DNA of 64,000 nt, taken from the NCBI GenBank assembly GCA_018257865.1, contig JAEUBA010000050.1, forward strand, positions 176,823 to 240,822, in the 5' to 3' direction. Both the position numbers and the translations under genes were made by a program. The notes beneath the pieces were generated by a model that was not told the DNA's origin, did not search any database, and worked only from the letters and a program-made list of their open reading frames with translations. Source of the stretch: Stereocaulon alpinum (lineage: Eukaryota; Ascomycota; Lecanoromycetes; Lecanorales; Stereocaulaceae). Numbering within the stretch: position 1 is the stretch's first letter; every line of letters starts with the position of its first letter. Of the stretch, positions 46,369 through 57,900 are shown piece after piece.

Positions 46369-48351
46369 ATGGCAAGCAGAAATTGTTTGAGACGACCCGT
46401 CTCCGCATATTCGCCATGGCAGAGATCTGTATGCTCGGCCAGAACCCCAAGCCCGCATCTAACGTTATGTTCGAGTGGCCGTTCTTATCACGTCTCTACG
46501 CGACTTGGCCCGGCCTTTGCTTCCCAGGCAAGGTTAAGGTGATATCAGGTATACTTGCGATATTTGTCGATATGCTTACAAGTTGCCATCTACAGGCCAG
46601 GCAAAAGGCGAATTCCAATAGTCCAGGGCAGATCATATGGTACGTCTGTCGAGTGTCTCATACTCAGATGGTCTAACAGCTCGGTAGCGGACAAGATAGT
46701 TAAAGTCCCAGAGATGGCAGAATCAATATCGGAGGGAACTCTCAAGCAATGGTCAAAAAGTTCGTCTACACCAACGGTCTAGAGACGGGAAGAGGACACA
46801 AATATGTACTAAGTCGATCTGCAGAAATTGGGGATTATGTTGAGCAGGACGAAGAAATCGCAACCATTGAGACGGACAAGGTACGATCTCGCTCTGTGGC
46901 GGCCGGGCTCTCTACTTGTCTACTAAACCCATGGTTCTGTTCAGATCGATGTCGCTGTCAACGCTCCCGAGCCAGGCACAATCAAAGAGTTCCTTGCCAA
47001 TGAGGAAGATACCGTCACGGTCGGGCAAGATCTCTTAAAGCTGGAGCTGGGTGGGCCGCCCAAAGGTGGTGAGAAAGAGCACGGAGGCCAAGAACCAAAA
47101 TCACCAGCTCCTTCTGACCAGCCTTCATCCTCTGATCCCGAACCCAAGAAAGACGAAGGACAGTCGAAAGAAGAAACCACACCTCCTCCTCCTCGACCAT
47201 CACCGCCACCACCAGAGAAGAAGCCAGAGCCTCCAAAACAAGAGAGCCAGTCTAGTCCACCACCAAAGGAACCATCTTCAAAGCCTCAGGAGTCCAAGAA
47301 GCAAGAGTCAAAGCCCAAGGATACATCGCCTCTGGGCAACAGGGAGGAGCGGCGTGTAGGTACCTCATTCACGAATGCTTAGCGAATCACTGACGATCCC
47401 TACAGGTCAAGATGAACCGTATGCGTTTACGAATTGCTGAACGGTTGAAGCAGTCTCAGAACACTGCAGCTTCTCTGACAACGTTCAACGAGGTCGATAT
47501 GTCGAGTATCATGCAGTTCAGGAAACAATACAAGGATGAGGTCCTGAAGAAGACTGGTGTAAAGCTCGGATTTATGAGCGCTTTCTCACGTGCCTGCGTC
47601 CTCGCGATGAAGGATGTGCCTGCAGTGAACGCTTCTATCGAGGGGCCTGGTGGAGGAGACACCATAGTCTACAGAGACTACGTTGATATCAGTGTGGCTG
47701 TGGCTACAGAGAAAGGTTTAGTAACGCCGGTTGTCCGCAATGCGGAGTCGATGGACTTGGTTGGCATTGAGAAGGGGATTGCCGATCTGGGGAAGAAGGT
47801 ATATTGTTCGAAGTTTTCGAAATTCTTCCACTGATCAGATTGGCTAGGCTCGTGACAACAAGCTGACAATTGAGGATATGGCTGGAGGGACGTTCACCAT
47901 AAGCAATGTAAGTAGGAGTGCTGATCATTTACTTTGATAGATGCTTATGCTTCTGCAGGGAGGTGTCTTTGGTTCACTGATGGGAACACCAATCATCAAT
48001 CTCCCGCAGACGGGTAGGCTTTCCGTGCGGCCTTAGATGTTCTGTGTCTAATTGCAATCCAGCTGTTCTTGGCTTGCATGCTATCAAGGAGAAGCCGGTC
48101 GCCATAGATGGCAAGGTCGAAATTCGCCCGGTACGGACAATTGTCTTTCCAGACTAGGAGGCCTGACTGACACAATGATAGATGATGTATCTTGCACTCA
48201 CATACGATCATCGACTGCTGGATGGTAGGGAAGCGGTAATTTTCCTTGTCAAGGTAAGCCCATCCAATGATATCGTGTCAATCTGCAGGAATTAACCACC
48301 TCGTAGGTGAAAGAATATATTGAGGACCCAAGGAAGATGCTGCTGGGCTGA
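46369..48351 (+). CDS. KGD2: 2-oxoglutarate dehydrogenase E2, dihydrolipoamide succinyltransferase
   Basis: Mitochondrial TCA-cycle enzyme transferring succinyl from lipoate to CoA. Eleven exons close in phase: 46369-46532, 46596-46639, 46688-46759, 46825-46880, 46945-47355, 47406-47798, 47848-47907, 47959-48013, 48063-48130, 48182-48253 and 48307-48351; 479 aa. The N-terminus (MASRNCLRRPVSAYSP...) is Arg/Ser-rich with no acid, a presequence. The lipoyl domain spans DKIVKVPEMAESISEG to the lipoyl lysine in ETDK (K112), where intron 4 falls directly after the AAG. A long Pro/Lys/Ser-rich linker replaces an obvious E3-binding domain. The catalytic domain ends with TYDHRLLDGREAV (H451, D455) and DPRKMLLG. 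The donor after WSK (GTTCGT) is non-canonical beyond GT. Confidence 0.92.
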
Positions 48352-49198
48352 TTAAGCATTGTTATTCGTTCATAATGCGTCGGTAGTCCGTACGCCTAAG
48401 GGTGGAGTGCAACCTGTACATAAAAGCATGCTTGCTCGCAAATGTACCATCAGTGGGACGAATGGATGAGTCATTGAGAATTGTCGGGCAATTTACAAGC
48501 CCTTCAGTTACCATTCTTTGGTGTGTGCGGCAAGGGGGCCTACGTTACATGTAGCGGGAGAACAATTGCAGATTGGTGTAACGAAATTGTGGTTTTAGTG
48601 GGGGTTGGAGCTCAATGCTCATGACATTGAAAGGTTGCCAAGCCAGCCTCATTGGTAGCATAATCGGCTATTCTGCGCTCAAGAGACTCAACATCAATCG
48701 AAACATGTGAGATTGATGAGTATTGAGCATTCATAGAATCTTAATTGAGTTCGATACGTCTCGACCGAGACCACTCTTGGCTGACTTCATTGTTCATTCC
48801 AAAGACCTTGAGCGGAGGATCTAGAGAGCTGGCTACTGGACAGGCTTACCAAGGACCCTTCCTGCACCCACACACTCTTTCCACATTATCGAAAAGACAC
48901 ATTGCTATCGTCGAGCATATGAGGCGAATCGATTTCAGAGCTGCTCTTATTGGATTGGCCGATATCCGCGAGCTCTGAAGAACAAGTTTCAAGCACGTGG
49001 GCCTTCCTCTGGCAGAATGTTCGGAAATACTTTTGCAGATCCCCGACACTCAAGAGCACTTGACAACGGGCGTCTTTCTACCTTTGGAAGGCGTTACTTT
49101 ATAAAGAATGTATAAGAGAATGGATGGAGGATTCGTTCCAGAATGCTTGCCTGTCTTGCCTCTCAACCATTCTTTCAAGATCATTTCACTTTTACATT
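48352..49198. other. Intergenic, no gene seen
   Basis: About 850 bp between KGD2 and the SurE-like gene. A 77-codon frame at 48745-48978 has no recognisable content. Confidence 0.5.
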
Positions 49199-50187
49199 AT
49201 GCGTTACACTGCGTTGGCCATTGGCCTTCTCCCACTACTTGTTAAAGGCACCAACATCGTGCTCTCCAATGACGACGGCTGGGCAGAAATAAATATCAGG
49301 GCCTTCTACAATGCCCTCGCAAGTGGAGGTGATTCCGTAGTTATCTCTGCTCCTGCAGAGAATGAGTCTGGAACAGGTACGCCGAATACGTCCCAACACC
49401 GACAAGTCTAAAGTTTGGCAGGCTCTTCGGATGCGCCTGCCACGCCACTCACAGGACCGTGCGAATACAACTCCTGTCCTGATGGATCTCCAGCTCAGGG
49501 AAATAACGCTTCGATGCCGCGCTTCAACTATGTGAACAGCTACCCTGTCACATCCATGCGATATGGCATCCAGACAATTTCGCCACAATACTTCGGTGGC
49601 GCTCCTGACATCGCTGTGGCAGGCTTCAATGTTGGAGGTAAGCTGCTTTCTGTTTTGCATTCTTCGCACCTAACAATTGCCCCATAGCCAATCTCGGGAC
49701 CACAGTCCTCATATCAGGAACTGTTGGAGCAGCCACCGAGGCCGCAAAGGAAGGCATCCCCGGCATTGCTTTCAGTGGCACAACAGGCTCTCAAACGGCA
49801 TGGAACACACCCGTTCAAACGTACCAGACCGTATATGCAGACCTATCGACCAATGTCACACAGACATTAGTGGCATCTGGCAAGCCATATCTTGCCAGCA
49901 ACATCTGGCTCAATGTCAATTTCCCAGCTGTGAGCGGCAGTACCTGCTCCTCGCCCGCAGACTTCAGCTTTGTGCTATCGCGGATCAATACTGCCAACCA
50001 GGCTACTCCTGCGGATGTTGGTACCTGTGGATCGTCGAGACTCCCGACTGAGACTTCAGTCGTCAATACGGCAGGCTGTTATGCGAGCATCAGCGTGGGT
50101 GTTGCTACGACGAAGGCAGATGCGACTGCAGCTCAACAGGCAGTGGTGTTGGGGAAGTTGAAAACCTTTCTTTCTTGCTTACCTTGA
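49199..50187 (+). CDS. Secreted SurE-like phosphatase
   Basis: Member of the SurE family (5'/3'-nucleotidase or acid phosphatase). Exons 49199-49376, 49422-49637 and 49688-50187; 297 aa. The first 17 residues (MRYTALAIGLLPLLVKG) form a signal peptide, so the protein is probably extracellular. It is followed at once by the SurE metal-binding start, NIVLSNDDGWAE (D25, D26). The core ISGTVGAATEAAKEGIPGIA is also typical. Several cysteines in pairs and the N-glycosylation sequon NVT support secretion. The substrate is unknown. The introns are 45 and 50 nt; intron 1 uses a GTACGC donor. Confidence 0.88.
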
Positions 50188-51317
50188 TCTACCAGGCACA
50201 GAATGTATTCGTAGTATCTAGAGGCCTTAGAGTCACTCAACATACTAGCACAATTACGGGTCTTCATACTCTACCTACAACAGAATCTGCTGGTCCTTAT
50301 ACTTACCCTCTTACTGTATTCCTCTGAGGTGGATGATTAATTGGTAGAACGGACTTTTCCCTACTGTTATATCCAACAGAGGACGTGTTCACACACAATG
50401 TGCTTAGCGAATGTAAGCTTAGTGCTCTAGCTCAGTGCGACAGGCTAAATGTCCCGCGAGAACCCCTGCATGATATGCTATATTGATCTTCAAGAGTGGA
50501 CCCAAGGGGAAGCATAGCGTTGCTGTAGTCCAAGGGCTGGCAAAGCGCAAAATTTAGAGTCATGTTTCCAATGATGGAGATTTCCGAATATTCCTCATGC
50601 CCTTCTCGACCACGATGTAAACCGAGGTAGTTTTGAAAGTGGCCATTCCTACGCCACGCTCAGGGCCGTTCTCGAGCCGCGTTAGGATTGCGCATGGCTG
50701 TGCGGTAGGTGCTGTCTGCGGGGCGACTGCAAGAGCTTTTCTGATATCGGTTTGGGTTCCATAGAAATTATTCTTAGGCTTAGATCACCTATTGTTGTAG
50801 TATACAGCCATCTACCTTACTCTATATCCCCAGTGGCCCGCTAATGGCGGGCTATCAGAGGGGCCAATTGGCAACATGAGCATGTGCAAGTATGGGAAAG
50901 GATAAGACTTAAAGAAGCCTACTGCTTCCAAGTCAATTACTTCTCCTTAGCCCTAGGTGAGTACGACACAGTTGAACGTACCCTGCTCATTTCGAAGATC
51001 GTCTCGTACTGACTGGAACGATGCTGACTAGGCAATGTCATATGGATAAAAGTCAGGCTGTTGCAAGCGTTCATTGATACACATTGCAAGGCACGAGGTG
51101 CAACGCTTTCACTGCATAGCCAGGGCAAAACGAAGGATCTTTCCATGGAATCTTTGCAGCTTTCAATTCCTCAGCTGACTGCATTTTGATCATTCTCTTA
51201 ACAGCATCGAGTTGACGAGCTTTTATAATAGTAGCGTCAGTTTGAAGGCCCCGAAGCTCTGCATAGCAAGGTTTTCTTTACCGAAAAGATACCAGTGAAG
51301 ATCGTCGGTGCCAGCCT
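50188..51317. other. Gene-free convergent region
   Basis: About 1.1 kb between the SurE-like and MFS 3' ends. No coding frame, repeat or RNA gene could be supported. Confidence 0.45.
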
Positions 51318-53057
51318 TCAGTGCCTTACGGCGTCTTTATGTTCGACCTCGGCTTCTCCAGAGCTTGTTGGCCGAGATTGCTCCTTGGTTCCAGGCGATG
51401 TCGTGGCCGATTCATTCTGTCCTGGCTCTCCATTGTCATCACATCCTAGAGATACGGCGGTCTTTGCCCTTCTTTGAAGCCTCCACTTCATACCCCGTGC
51501 CCGGACAGCCCAGGCCGCTGCTGAGCCGATAAAGCTGCTCACCAACCCCAATGTAGTAAAGTACCATCCTTTACCTAAAGCATCGAGCATAGGCTGCAAA
51601 GCTACGACGCCGGACGCTGCCAGTGCACATCGAGTAATCGAGGCTGCTGCTGCTGCCGTGCTTGGGCTTTCCGGGAACGAATCCACTAGCAGTGTACTGG
51701 ACACAGTGTAGAGAGACGTGCCGAGAATGCCTTGAAAGAATTGGAGGATCAAGGGAATACTTACGTGACCGTGATTTTCGAGCACCCACCCGTATCCAAT
51801 CAAGTCACATGAAAGGATTCCAAGTAGATACCAGCAACCTCGCAATCTGGCCTTTTCAATAGGGAAGTTTTTCATACTATCTCCAGCAACCCGGTCAATG
51901 GTGTGGCCGATCTCCGCGGCAGTAACCTTGTAGTTTCGATCCATAAACCTCCCGTTGACATATCCTCCGGCGATGATCCCAGCACCACGAGGGAGATATG
52001 AGAGGCCGATCTGTAACTCGTCGAAATGATAAATGTCCTTAAAGGTGGATGGTATGGTCGTCTGAATGCAGTAGTCGACAAGATAAAACCAACCATGTAT
52101 TCCTAGAATAAGAGCTGTGTCCTTCCAAAAGATTATCCGCAAACAAGCCAAGAGATTCCGAACTTCGAAATTCTTTCGCTCGGACAATGTTTCATGCCTA
52201 TCGCCGACAACAATCACGTCATCTACACTGCAACCCTTGTTCTTCGACGCCCTTCTCGAGCTCCCGTTCAGGCTCCCGAACCAGCCCGACCAGTGGCTCG
52301 ACCATGTCTTCGCCCACCATCTTCTTGGCCCCAAACTTCCATTTCCTACCACGTTTCTTGCTGTTTCTGGAAGGAAGCAACCAACAGCGACAAGAAGCAC
52401 TCCACCGACAATGAATAGGCACCAAAACACCCACCCGTATCCTCCGGACTTGAATGCAACCCATCCGCCAATCATCGGGCCTATGCATGTTCCAAGGTTC
52501 AACGCTGCGGTCACAGGCCCAAGCATCTTTCCTCTTTCGGCGGGTACAGACACATCTGCTACGACGCCATAGCTGACGGCGAAAGCCGCACTGGCACCCA
52601 AGCTCTGTATCGCTCGCAGTATCAAAAGTGCTGCATAACTATCTTGTGCTAGTGCAAGTCCCAGATTTGCGAGAACATAGAGTGTCAATGTGATGAGGTA
52701 AATGGGTCTGCGGCCAAGAGAGTCAGAGAGAGTGGCGAAAATTGCAGGCGAGAGCGCTTGAAAGACGATATAGAGTGTGATGGTAAGGTTGATAGCTTGC
52801 GCTGATGTGTCGAAGTGGGCTCGAAGAAGAGGAAGGAGAGGAAAGTAGATCGTTGCTGTTAAGGGCGACGTGATGGTTGTGAGGCCGAGAAGGAAGGTGA
52901 TGAAATATTTTTCGCGCGACGTGAAGACTGTATAAACGGTTCGTGGCACTGGCACAGAGGACGATGATTGTTGGGAGACAGAGACCAGACAAGGCGAACG
53001 GGATAGTTTATCCTGTACCGACATTGGGGCCGATATCATGTTAGAAATTGGAAACAT
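51318..53057 (-). CDS. MFS multidrug transporter, DHA1 type
   Basis: Plasma-membrane drug:H+ antiporter of the 12-helix DHA1 family; the substrate is not predictable. Single exon, 579 aa, unlike its multi-exon neighbours. The N-terminal tail is Ser-rich. Helices begin at YFITFLLGLTTITSPL. Motif A reads DSLGRRPIYLI, with SYGVVADVSVPAERG in the region of helix 5 and LGTCIGPMIGGW as motif C (antiporter). A cytosolic loop (about residues 235-285) separates the halves. The second half contains LSYLPRGAGIIAGGYVNGR, and the C-terminal tail is charged. Met7 and Met12 are alternative starts. Its position beside the NLR and RIP-like block suggests an accessory role. Confidence 0.92.
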   Translation of the reverse strand: MFPISNMISAPMSVQDKLSRSPCLVSVSQQSSSSVPVPRTVYTVFTSREKYFITFLLGLTTITSPLTATIYFPLLPLLRAHFDTSAQAINLTITLYIVFQALSPAIFATLSDSLGRRPIYLITLTLYVLANLGLALAQDSYAALLILRAIQSLGASAAFAVSYGVVADVSVPAERGKMLGPVTAALNLGTCIGPMIGGWVAFKSGGYGWVFWCLFIVGGVLLVAVGCFLPETARNVVGNGSLGPRRWWAKTWSSHWSGWFGSLNGSSRRASKNKGCSVDDVIVVGDRHETLSERKNFEVRNLLACLRIIFWKDTALILGIHGWFYLVDYCIQTTIPSTFKDIYHFDELQIGLSYLPRGAGIIAGGYVNGRFMDRNYKVTAAEIGHTIDRVAGDSMKNFPIEKARLRGCWYLLGILSCDLIGYGWVLENHGHVSIPLILQFFQGILGTSLYTVSSTLLVDSFPESPSTAAAAASITRCALAASGVVALQPMLDALGKGWYFTTLGLVSSFIGSAAAWAVRARGMKWRLQRRAKTAVSLGCDDNGEPGQNESATTSPGTKEQSRPTSSGEAEVEHKDAVRH

Positions 53058-54910
53058 TTGAATGCTTGTAAGTAGGTAAACTTCGTCGCTCTTGCTTCAC
53101 TTCAACCTGGTTCGAAATAAGCAATGAGTATCGAGCACGTATAACAAAGCCGAACGCTCGTCGGACCGTCCATGCTCTATGCACGATGATAGACCAATAT
53201 GCAGACGAGGGGTTTTGTGACCAGAATGCATCTGCGATCACGACTTCGTGCTGGCAGTCTGACTTGGGAAGGTAACAGCTTGGGACATCATTGGATAGCT
53301 CTTCGATGACAATGATCGAGCAACTGCCAATCGAAGATGTCGACCCCCAACATGCCAAGGCCACAAAGAGAGTTCAAGCTACCCCAGAAGGTTGCCGGAA
53401 CCCGGATCCAATGCGGCCCTATAAAGCCCCTAGGTAGGTAGCCATGACGCTTTAGGCGCTGGCTTGGAGGGTTCGCTTAAGAGGTTCGCTTACTTCTAGA
53501 AATTCCCTCGCCTGGAGAAGCATGAGCCTGTCATGTCCTTGAAGTGCCAGACAAACTCCAACGTTCAACGCGCCACTGCCGGCATACGATCTAGGTGTTT
53601 TGCCCTCCAACTCTCGAAATCTCTACTCTGGGCCAAAACTTCAAGGGTCTCTTACGGCCCGACTGCGAACCTTTATAGAACTCTACCAATAACTTATGGG
53701 ACAAGTTTTGATATAGAATTTGGTATATCACTTGAGAAAGATATAAAACAAATACAGTGAAGTACGATAAAATTTGCGGTTCAAAACCGCATCCATATCG
53801 TTAGAAGGGCTGTCAGCAAGGAGTTTTTGGCGGCAAGGTGATTAAGTCTTCTAGAAGGATACGGCGACGCATGTTGACGATTGACTCGCTCTGCCGATGT
53901 CGAAGATTGTAATCGACTACTCAATTCTATCAGCTAACATCCGTAAAGTGACCTATTGACCCACTATGGTGAAAGTATAGAGCTTTCTGAGCGCTTTACA
54001 ATGTCGCTTGAAGTTGCTAAAGCTCGATAGGAGCGTTACCAAGTGATCGATAGCGAGAGTCGCACGGTCTCCCAAGACTAAGGCGTCCCTACAGCTAGCC
54101 CCAGGAGCAGCCCTGAACAGGCCATAAAGTGAGGTATTACATGCTGTAGAATTACAGTATGCTAGGGCTTTACCCCAAGCCGCTGGGGACCAGCTCTAAG
54201 GGCGAGCTTGGTTCCGTACGCGAACCCGAAAACCGTGAAACATCTATCTTTGATGACTTGGTCACATTCCATCAGAAATTTCCAATCTGAGGACCTCCAG
54301 AAAGCGCCAGATGAACTCTAAGACCTTGCGCCTGAAGGATAAGTAATGGGTATCATCAATGTCCAAAGGGCGATCGGCATTCAGCGAAGTGGTTCCACTA
54401 CCGGTCAGATGAATGAATGACCAATCCTGAACACACAAACCATCTACGATACAATAATGATACTACTTCCGACGATCCTCGTTGAAGTTTCCCAAATAAG
54501 GAACGTACGAGTCACAACATGACTCCCTCCTGAACGGTCTATCGCAGCCGCATATTATGGCGACGACCATACCGCAGCACCTATCTATGTGTCATCGAAT
54601 TAAAGCCCGCGATAGCAGTCACCGCTTTTGGTCTTGCGGTCTGGCCTTAGCAAAGACTATAGATCATTCGAAATGCCTAGAGTGCTTCGAAAACCTGTGT
54701 ATCCCTGTTGAGGTCTCATTAGAGCAGCCCAAGAAGAAATACATGTGCATAATGTTACCTCCTAAGAACATCAAACTTCAGTCAGACTCTAGTCCATCAT
54801 CTCGTGCTTCGAAGTATGGGTATACCCATAGTATCTTGTTGCGCTTTCACGTGATGCAAAGTGGTTTATTTTCGCCGACTCTTGATAACGTCACAAGCCT
54901 TTAATCACGA
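53058..54910. other. Long gene-free stretch between MFS and NLR
   Basis: About 1.85 kb. Only short frames are present, none with a domain. The composition is mixed with some AT-rich patches (around 53700-53770), compatible with decayed sequence, but I could not identify a transposon. It must include the MFS promoter and the NLR 3' end. Confidence 0.4.
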
Positions 54911-57900
54911 TCACCAGCCCGGCGACCCTAGAGCACTTGTGATGATCGCGACTTCTCCGTCTTTGGGAAGAAGGAACGTTCCGTCCTCCAGGATGCAACA
55001 CTGATCTAGAGCCTCTGTACTTGCCCAGTCTCTTGGTACGAAAAAGTGGCGTTTCAGTCGTTCAGCGAAACCGACGGCCTCCAGCCTGATTGTGCACATC
55101 CATAAATCCTTGTCCAAGAAGACAAGCCTACTTCCAGGTAGAACGCCAAGCGGGACTTCAATCATATTCAAGATCGTATCGGAAATGGGTAGAGATCTCA
55201 GTGTTGTCCGCGGTCCGTTATCACGCGGCTGTTCAAGGGAGGATCTTGGTAGTATAATGATACCTTTAGTGCTTTTAACTTTCGTAGACACTTCTGAAAC
55301 TTGGACGAGCAAGTGTTGTCCATCTTGAGTGTGCATGAGTTTACTAACAATGGTGTCTTCGTGAGGAACGTGGCTCTGACATGGTGACCATGGGGCCAAT
55401 GTAACTTCATCGCACTCTTCAGTATCAAGGTTTGATCTATCATGCAGACGAGGCCAATCACCCCATAGACTAATGCAACCCGCTTCCGACAAATCACTCC
55501 AGCAAAAGATCTTCAGATCGATTGGGCCAACACCTATGAAGAACTTTGTTTGAATCGGGTGATTAGTCCATCTGCGGATTCTCACCCGTTCAAGCACGCT
55601 TGCGGTATGAACGCAACCATTTTCGACTGACCAGACTTGACTAATTTCTTGAGCTAGGACCAGAAGCTTCGTGGAGTCCCTATTCAGTAAGACCTGATGA
55701 ATGCCACCAATATCGACCTTGATCTTGACTGAGTGTACGGGCTGTACGTTAACAACTCTGTTGTCATGGCTGGGAGGTGCAATGTTGAGATACTTCACGA
55801 CGATATTCCCACCGAGATCCGATGCCACAATAGTTTTCCCATCTTCACTCCAAGCAAGATGATTCACCGTGAGAAAATTCGAAAACTTCATCAACTCCAG
55901 CAACTTCCCCCCTGACGTGTCGAATAGATCTACCAGTCCATTCTCGCTCCCCACACAATACATAGAACCCCTCTGTGGTGCGGCTAGGACATATATTGGA
56001 TCTATTGGCACGATCCATGCTTCGGAGGTTTGCGATATGGACGCTAAAGTCTGATCCTCGCTTGCTGTATCGCTAAGAGATTCTTCGTTTTCGCTCAGGC
56101 GAACGAGACTATTAGGCTCCCAAACATTGATCGAAGATCCTCGGAGGTCGTAGAAGCGCCTGCAATCAGGGCTGAACGTAAGGCCTGTGACCAGATTCTC
56201 GGAGGAAAGTTGGTAGACAATGCTGAAATAGGCAAAGCTCCAGACTTTCACAGTACCGTTGCTGTCGCTGGTAACAAAGAGCTTCCCATCAGGACTGACC
56301 TCAATTTCATCCGCCATCGTGCGCACCTCATGGCCATCGTTCCTGATCGGATCCCACTTGAAGATACAGCCATCTTTATACAACCCCACAAGATGCCCAT
56401 TGACAGGATTCCAAGCAACACGGTCAACGGCCATCCAGGAGGCAGATGGACGAGAGTGACCAGATCGGTGTTCGGTGACGCGTTTACACCTGCCTATCAG
56501 CCGTGGCTCACTTGTCGACCATACCGATAGCGGAAATCCTCGATAAGCTACTGCAATTTGCGTTGCATCGGCGTTGAAGGCCATGTAGCTGGGAGAGGTG
56601 ATGAAACCGCCCTCGATTGGCGTGGTGTCTTTCAACAAAGCAGAATCCAGGCCCTGCCAGCCCCTTACGACGTTGGTCACGGACACAAATCTGATGACTT
56701 TGTCATCGGAGGCGATCAGTAGTCTCTCGTCATTCGCGGCGAAAGTGACTGTCATCGCCTTGGCGCTTGCGGGATTAGGTATAGAACTCAGAACTTCACC
56801 CGAGGGTATAGCCCAGACTTTGGTGGTCTTCACACCACAAGAGACGAGTCTATCACACCCATTGTTGAAGCACATTGCTGTAATGTGCTCTCTATGACTC
56901 AACTTGCCAATTTCTTCGAGATTGAATGCATCCCCTAGGAGAATCGTTCCTGTCGAGCTCAAGACAGCAAAATAGCGGCCAGCGCATATAATCCTCCAGG
57001 CTTTAGCACCATCGTGCAACATGATTCTAGCTAGACAATCGTTCCATATCCGATTTGAAATGCCAGATATCGAAAGTTCTGACGATTCGCAGTTGTTGAA
57101 CTGCCGATATATCATAGAGTCTTGGGGGCAGAAGGGAGGAATCATCTTGTAGATTGCAGATGGATCATGCAGTAACTGCCTGCCAAACTTTCCCACCATC
57201 TTCAGGAGGTCAATAGCCCACAATTCGAGGAGTTCTAAATCCTGAAGACGATGCAGTAGTGGATTCTTCTCAATATTGAGCCTACGATTGAGGCTAACAA
57301 ACGAAGCCAAATTGCGCGCCGCCTTCACCAACACTTCCAGCTGAGTGAAGAGGGCCAGCCATTGGATCCACGCAAGTACGAATGGCCCTTTGAAAAACTT
57401 CACTAGTAGACTTACTGCATGCCCCGAGCCTGTAGCCGCTTGACGAAGATGGTACGGCCAACACGTTGCAGCATAAAATAAGAATGGCTCAGTACGCCGG
57501 ATTGTATATTGATCTCGTTCGATCTTGTGTCGCAAGTGCGGATCTAGCATTAAGGCTAGTGATTTTTCGAATAGCTGTCCATGGGAACCCTTCACATCGA
57601 TGGACAATCGAGCATTGTGTGTTCTGATGAGAAAATCCCGCGCGCTTTGATGTACCATTGCAACATGTGATGTCTGATCGACGATAATGAATTGCCCGCA
57701 AACGTCAAGAATTGTTCTTCGGAGATCTAGAAAGTCGGGAAACTCTGGGAGCAAGGCCTGAGAGAGCTCCTCCAGAGATAGGGAGCGTTGTGTACAGATA
57801 GTCCAGCTGATTATAGTCTCAGCTAAGACACGGTCTGCCTGCCTTGGGTTTGTTATGATGGTTTGCTCCATTCGCTGATACAGGCCTTCCATTCCAGGTG

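Noticed and set aside
48745..48978. 77-codon plus-strand frame upstream of the SurE-like gene
   Set aside because: No homology cue and no supporting context; length is within chance expectation.
53041..53364. 107-codon minus-strand frame upstream of the MFS transporter
   Set aside because: Overlaps the MFS start and has no domain; most likely promoter/5' UTR sequence.
54557..54904. 115-codon plus-strand frame downstream of the NLR
   Set aside because: No recognisable motif and no splice partners in a gene-poor region.
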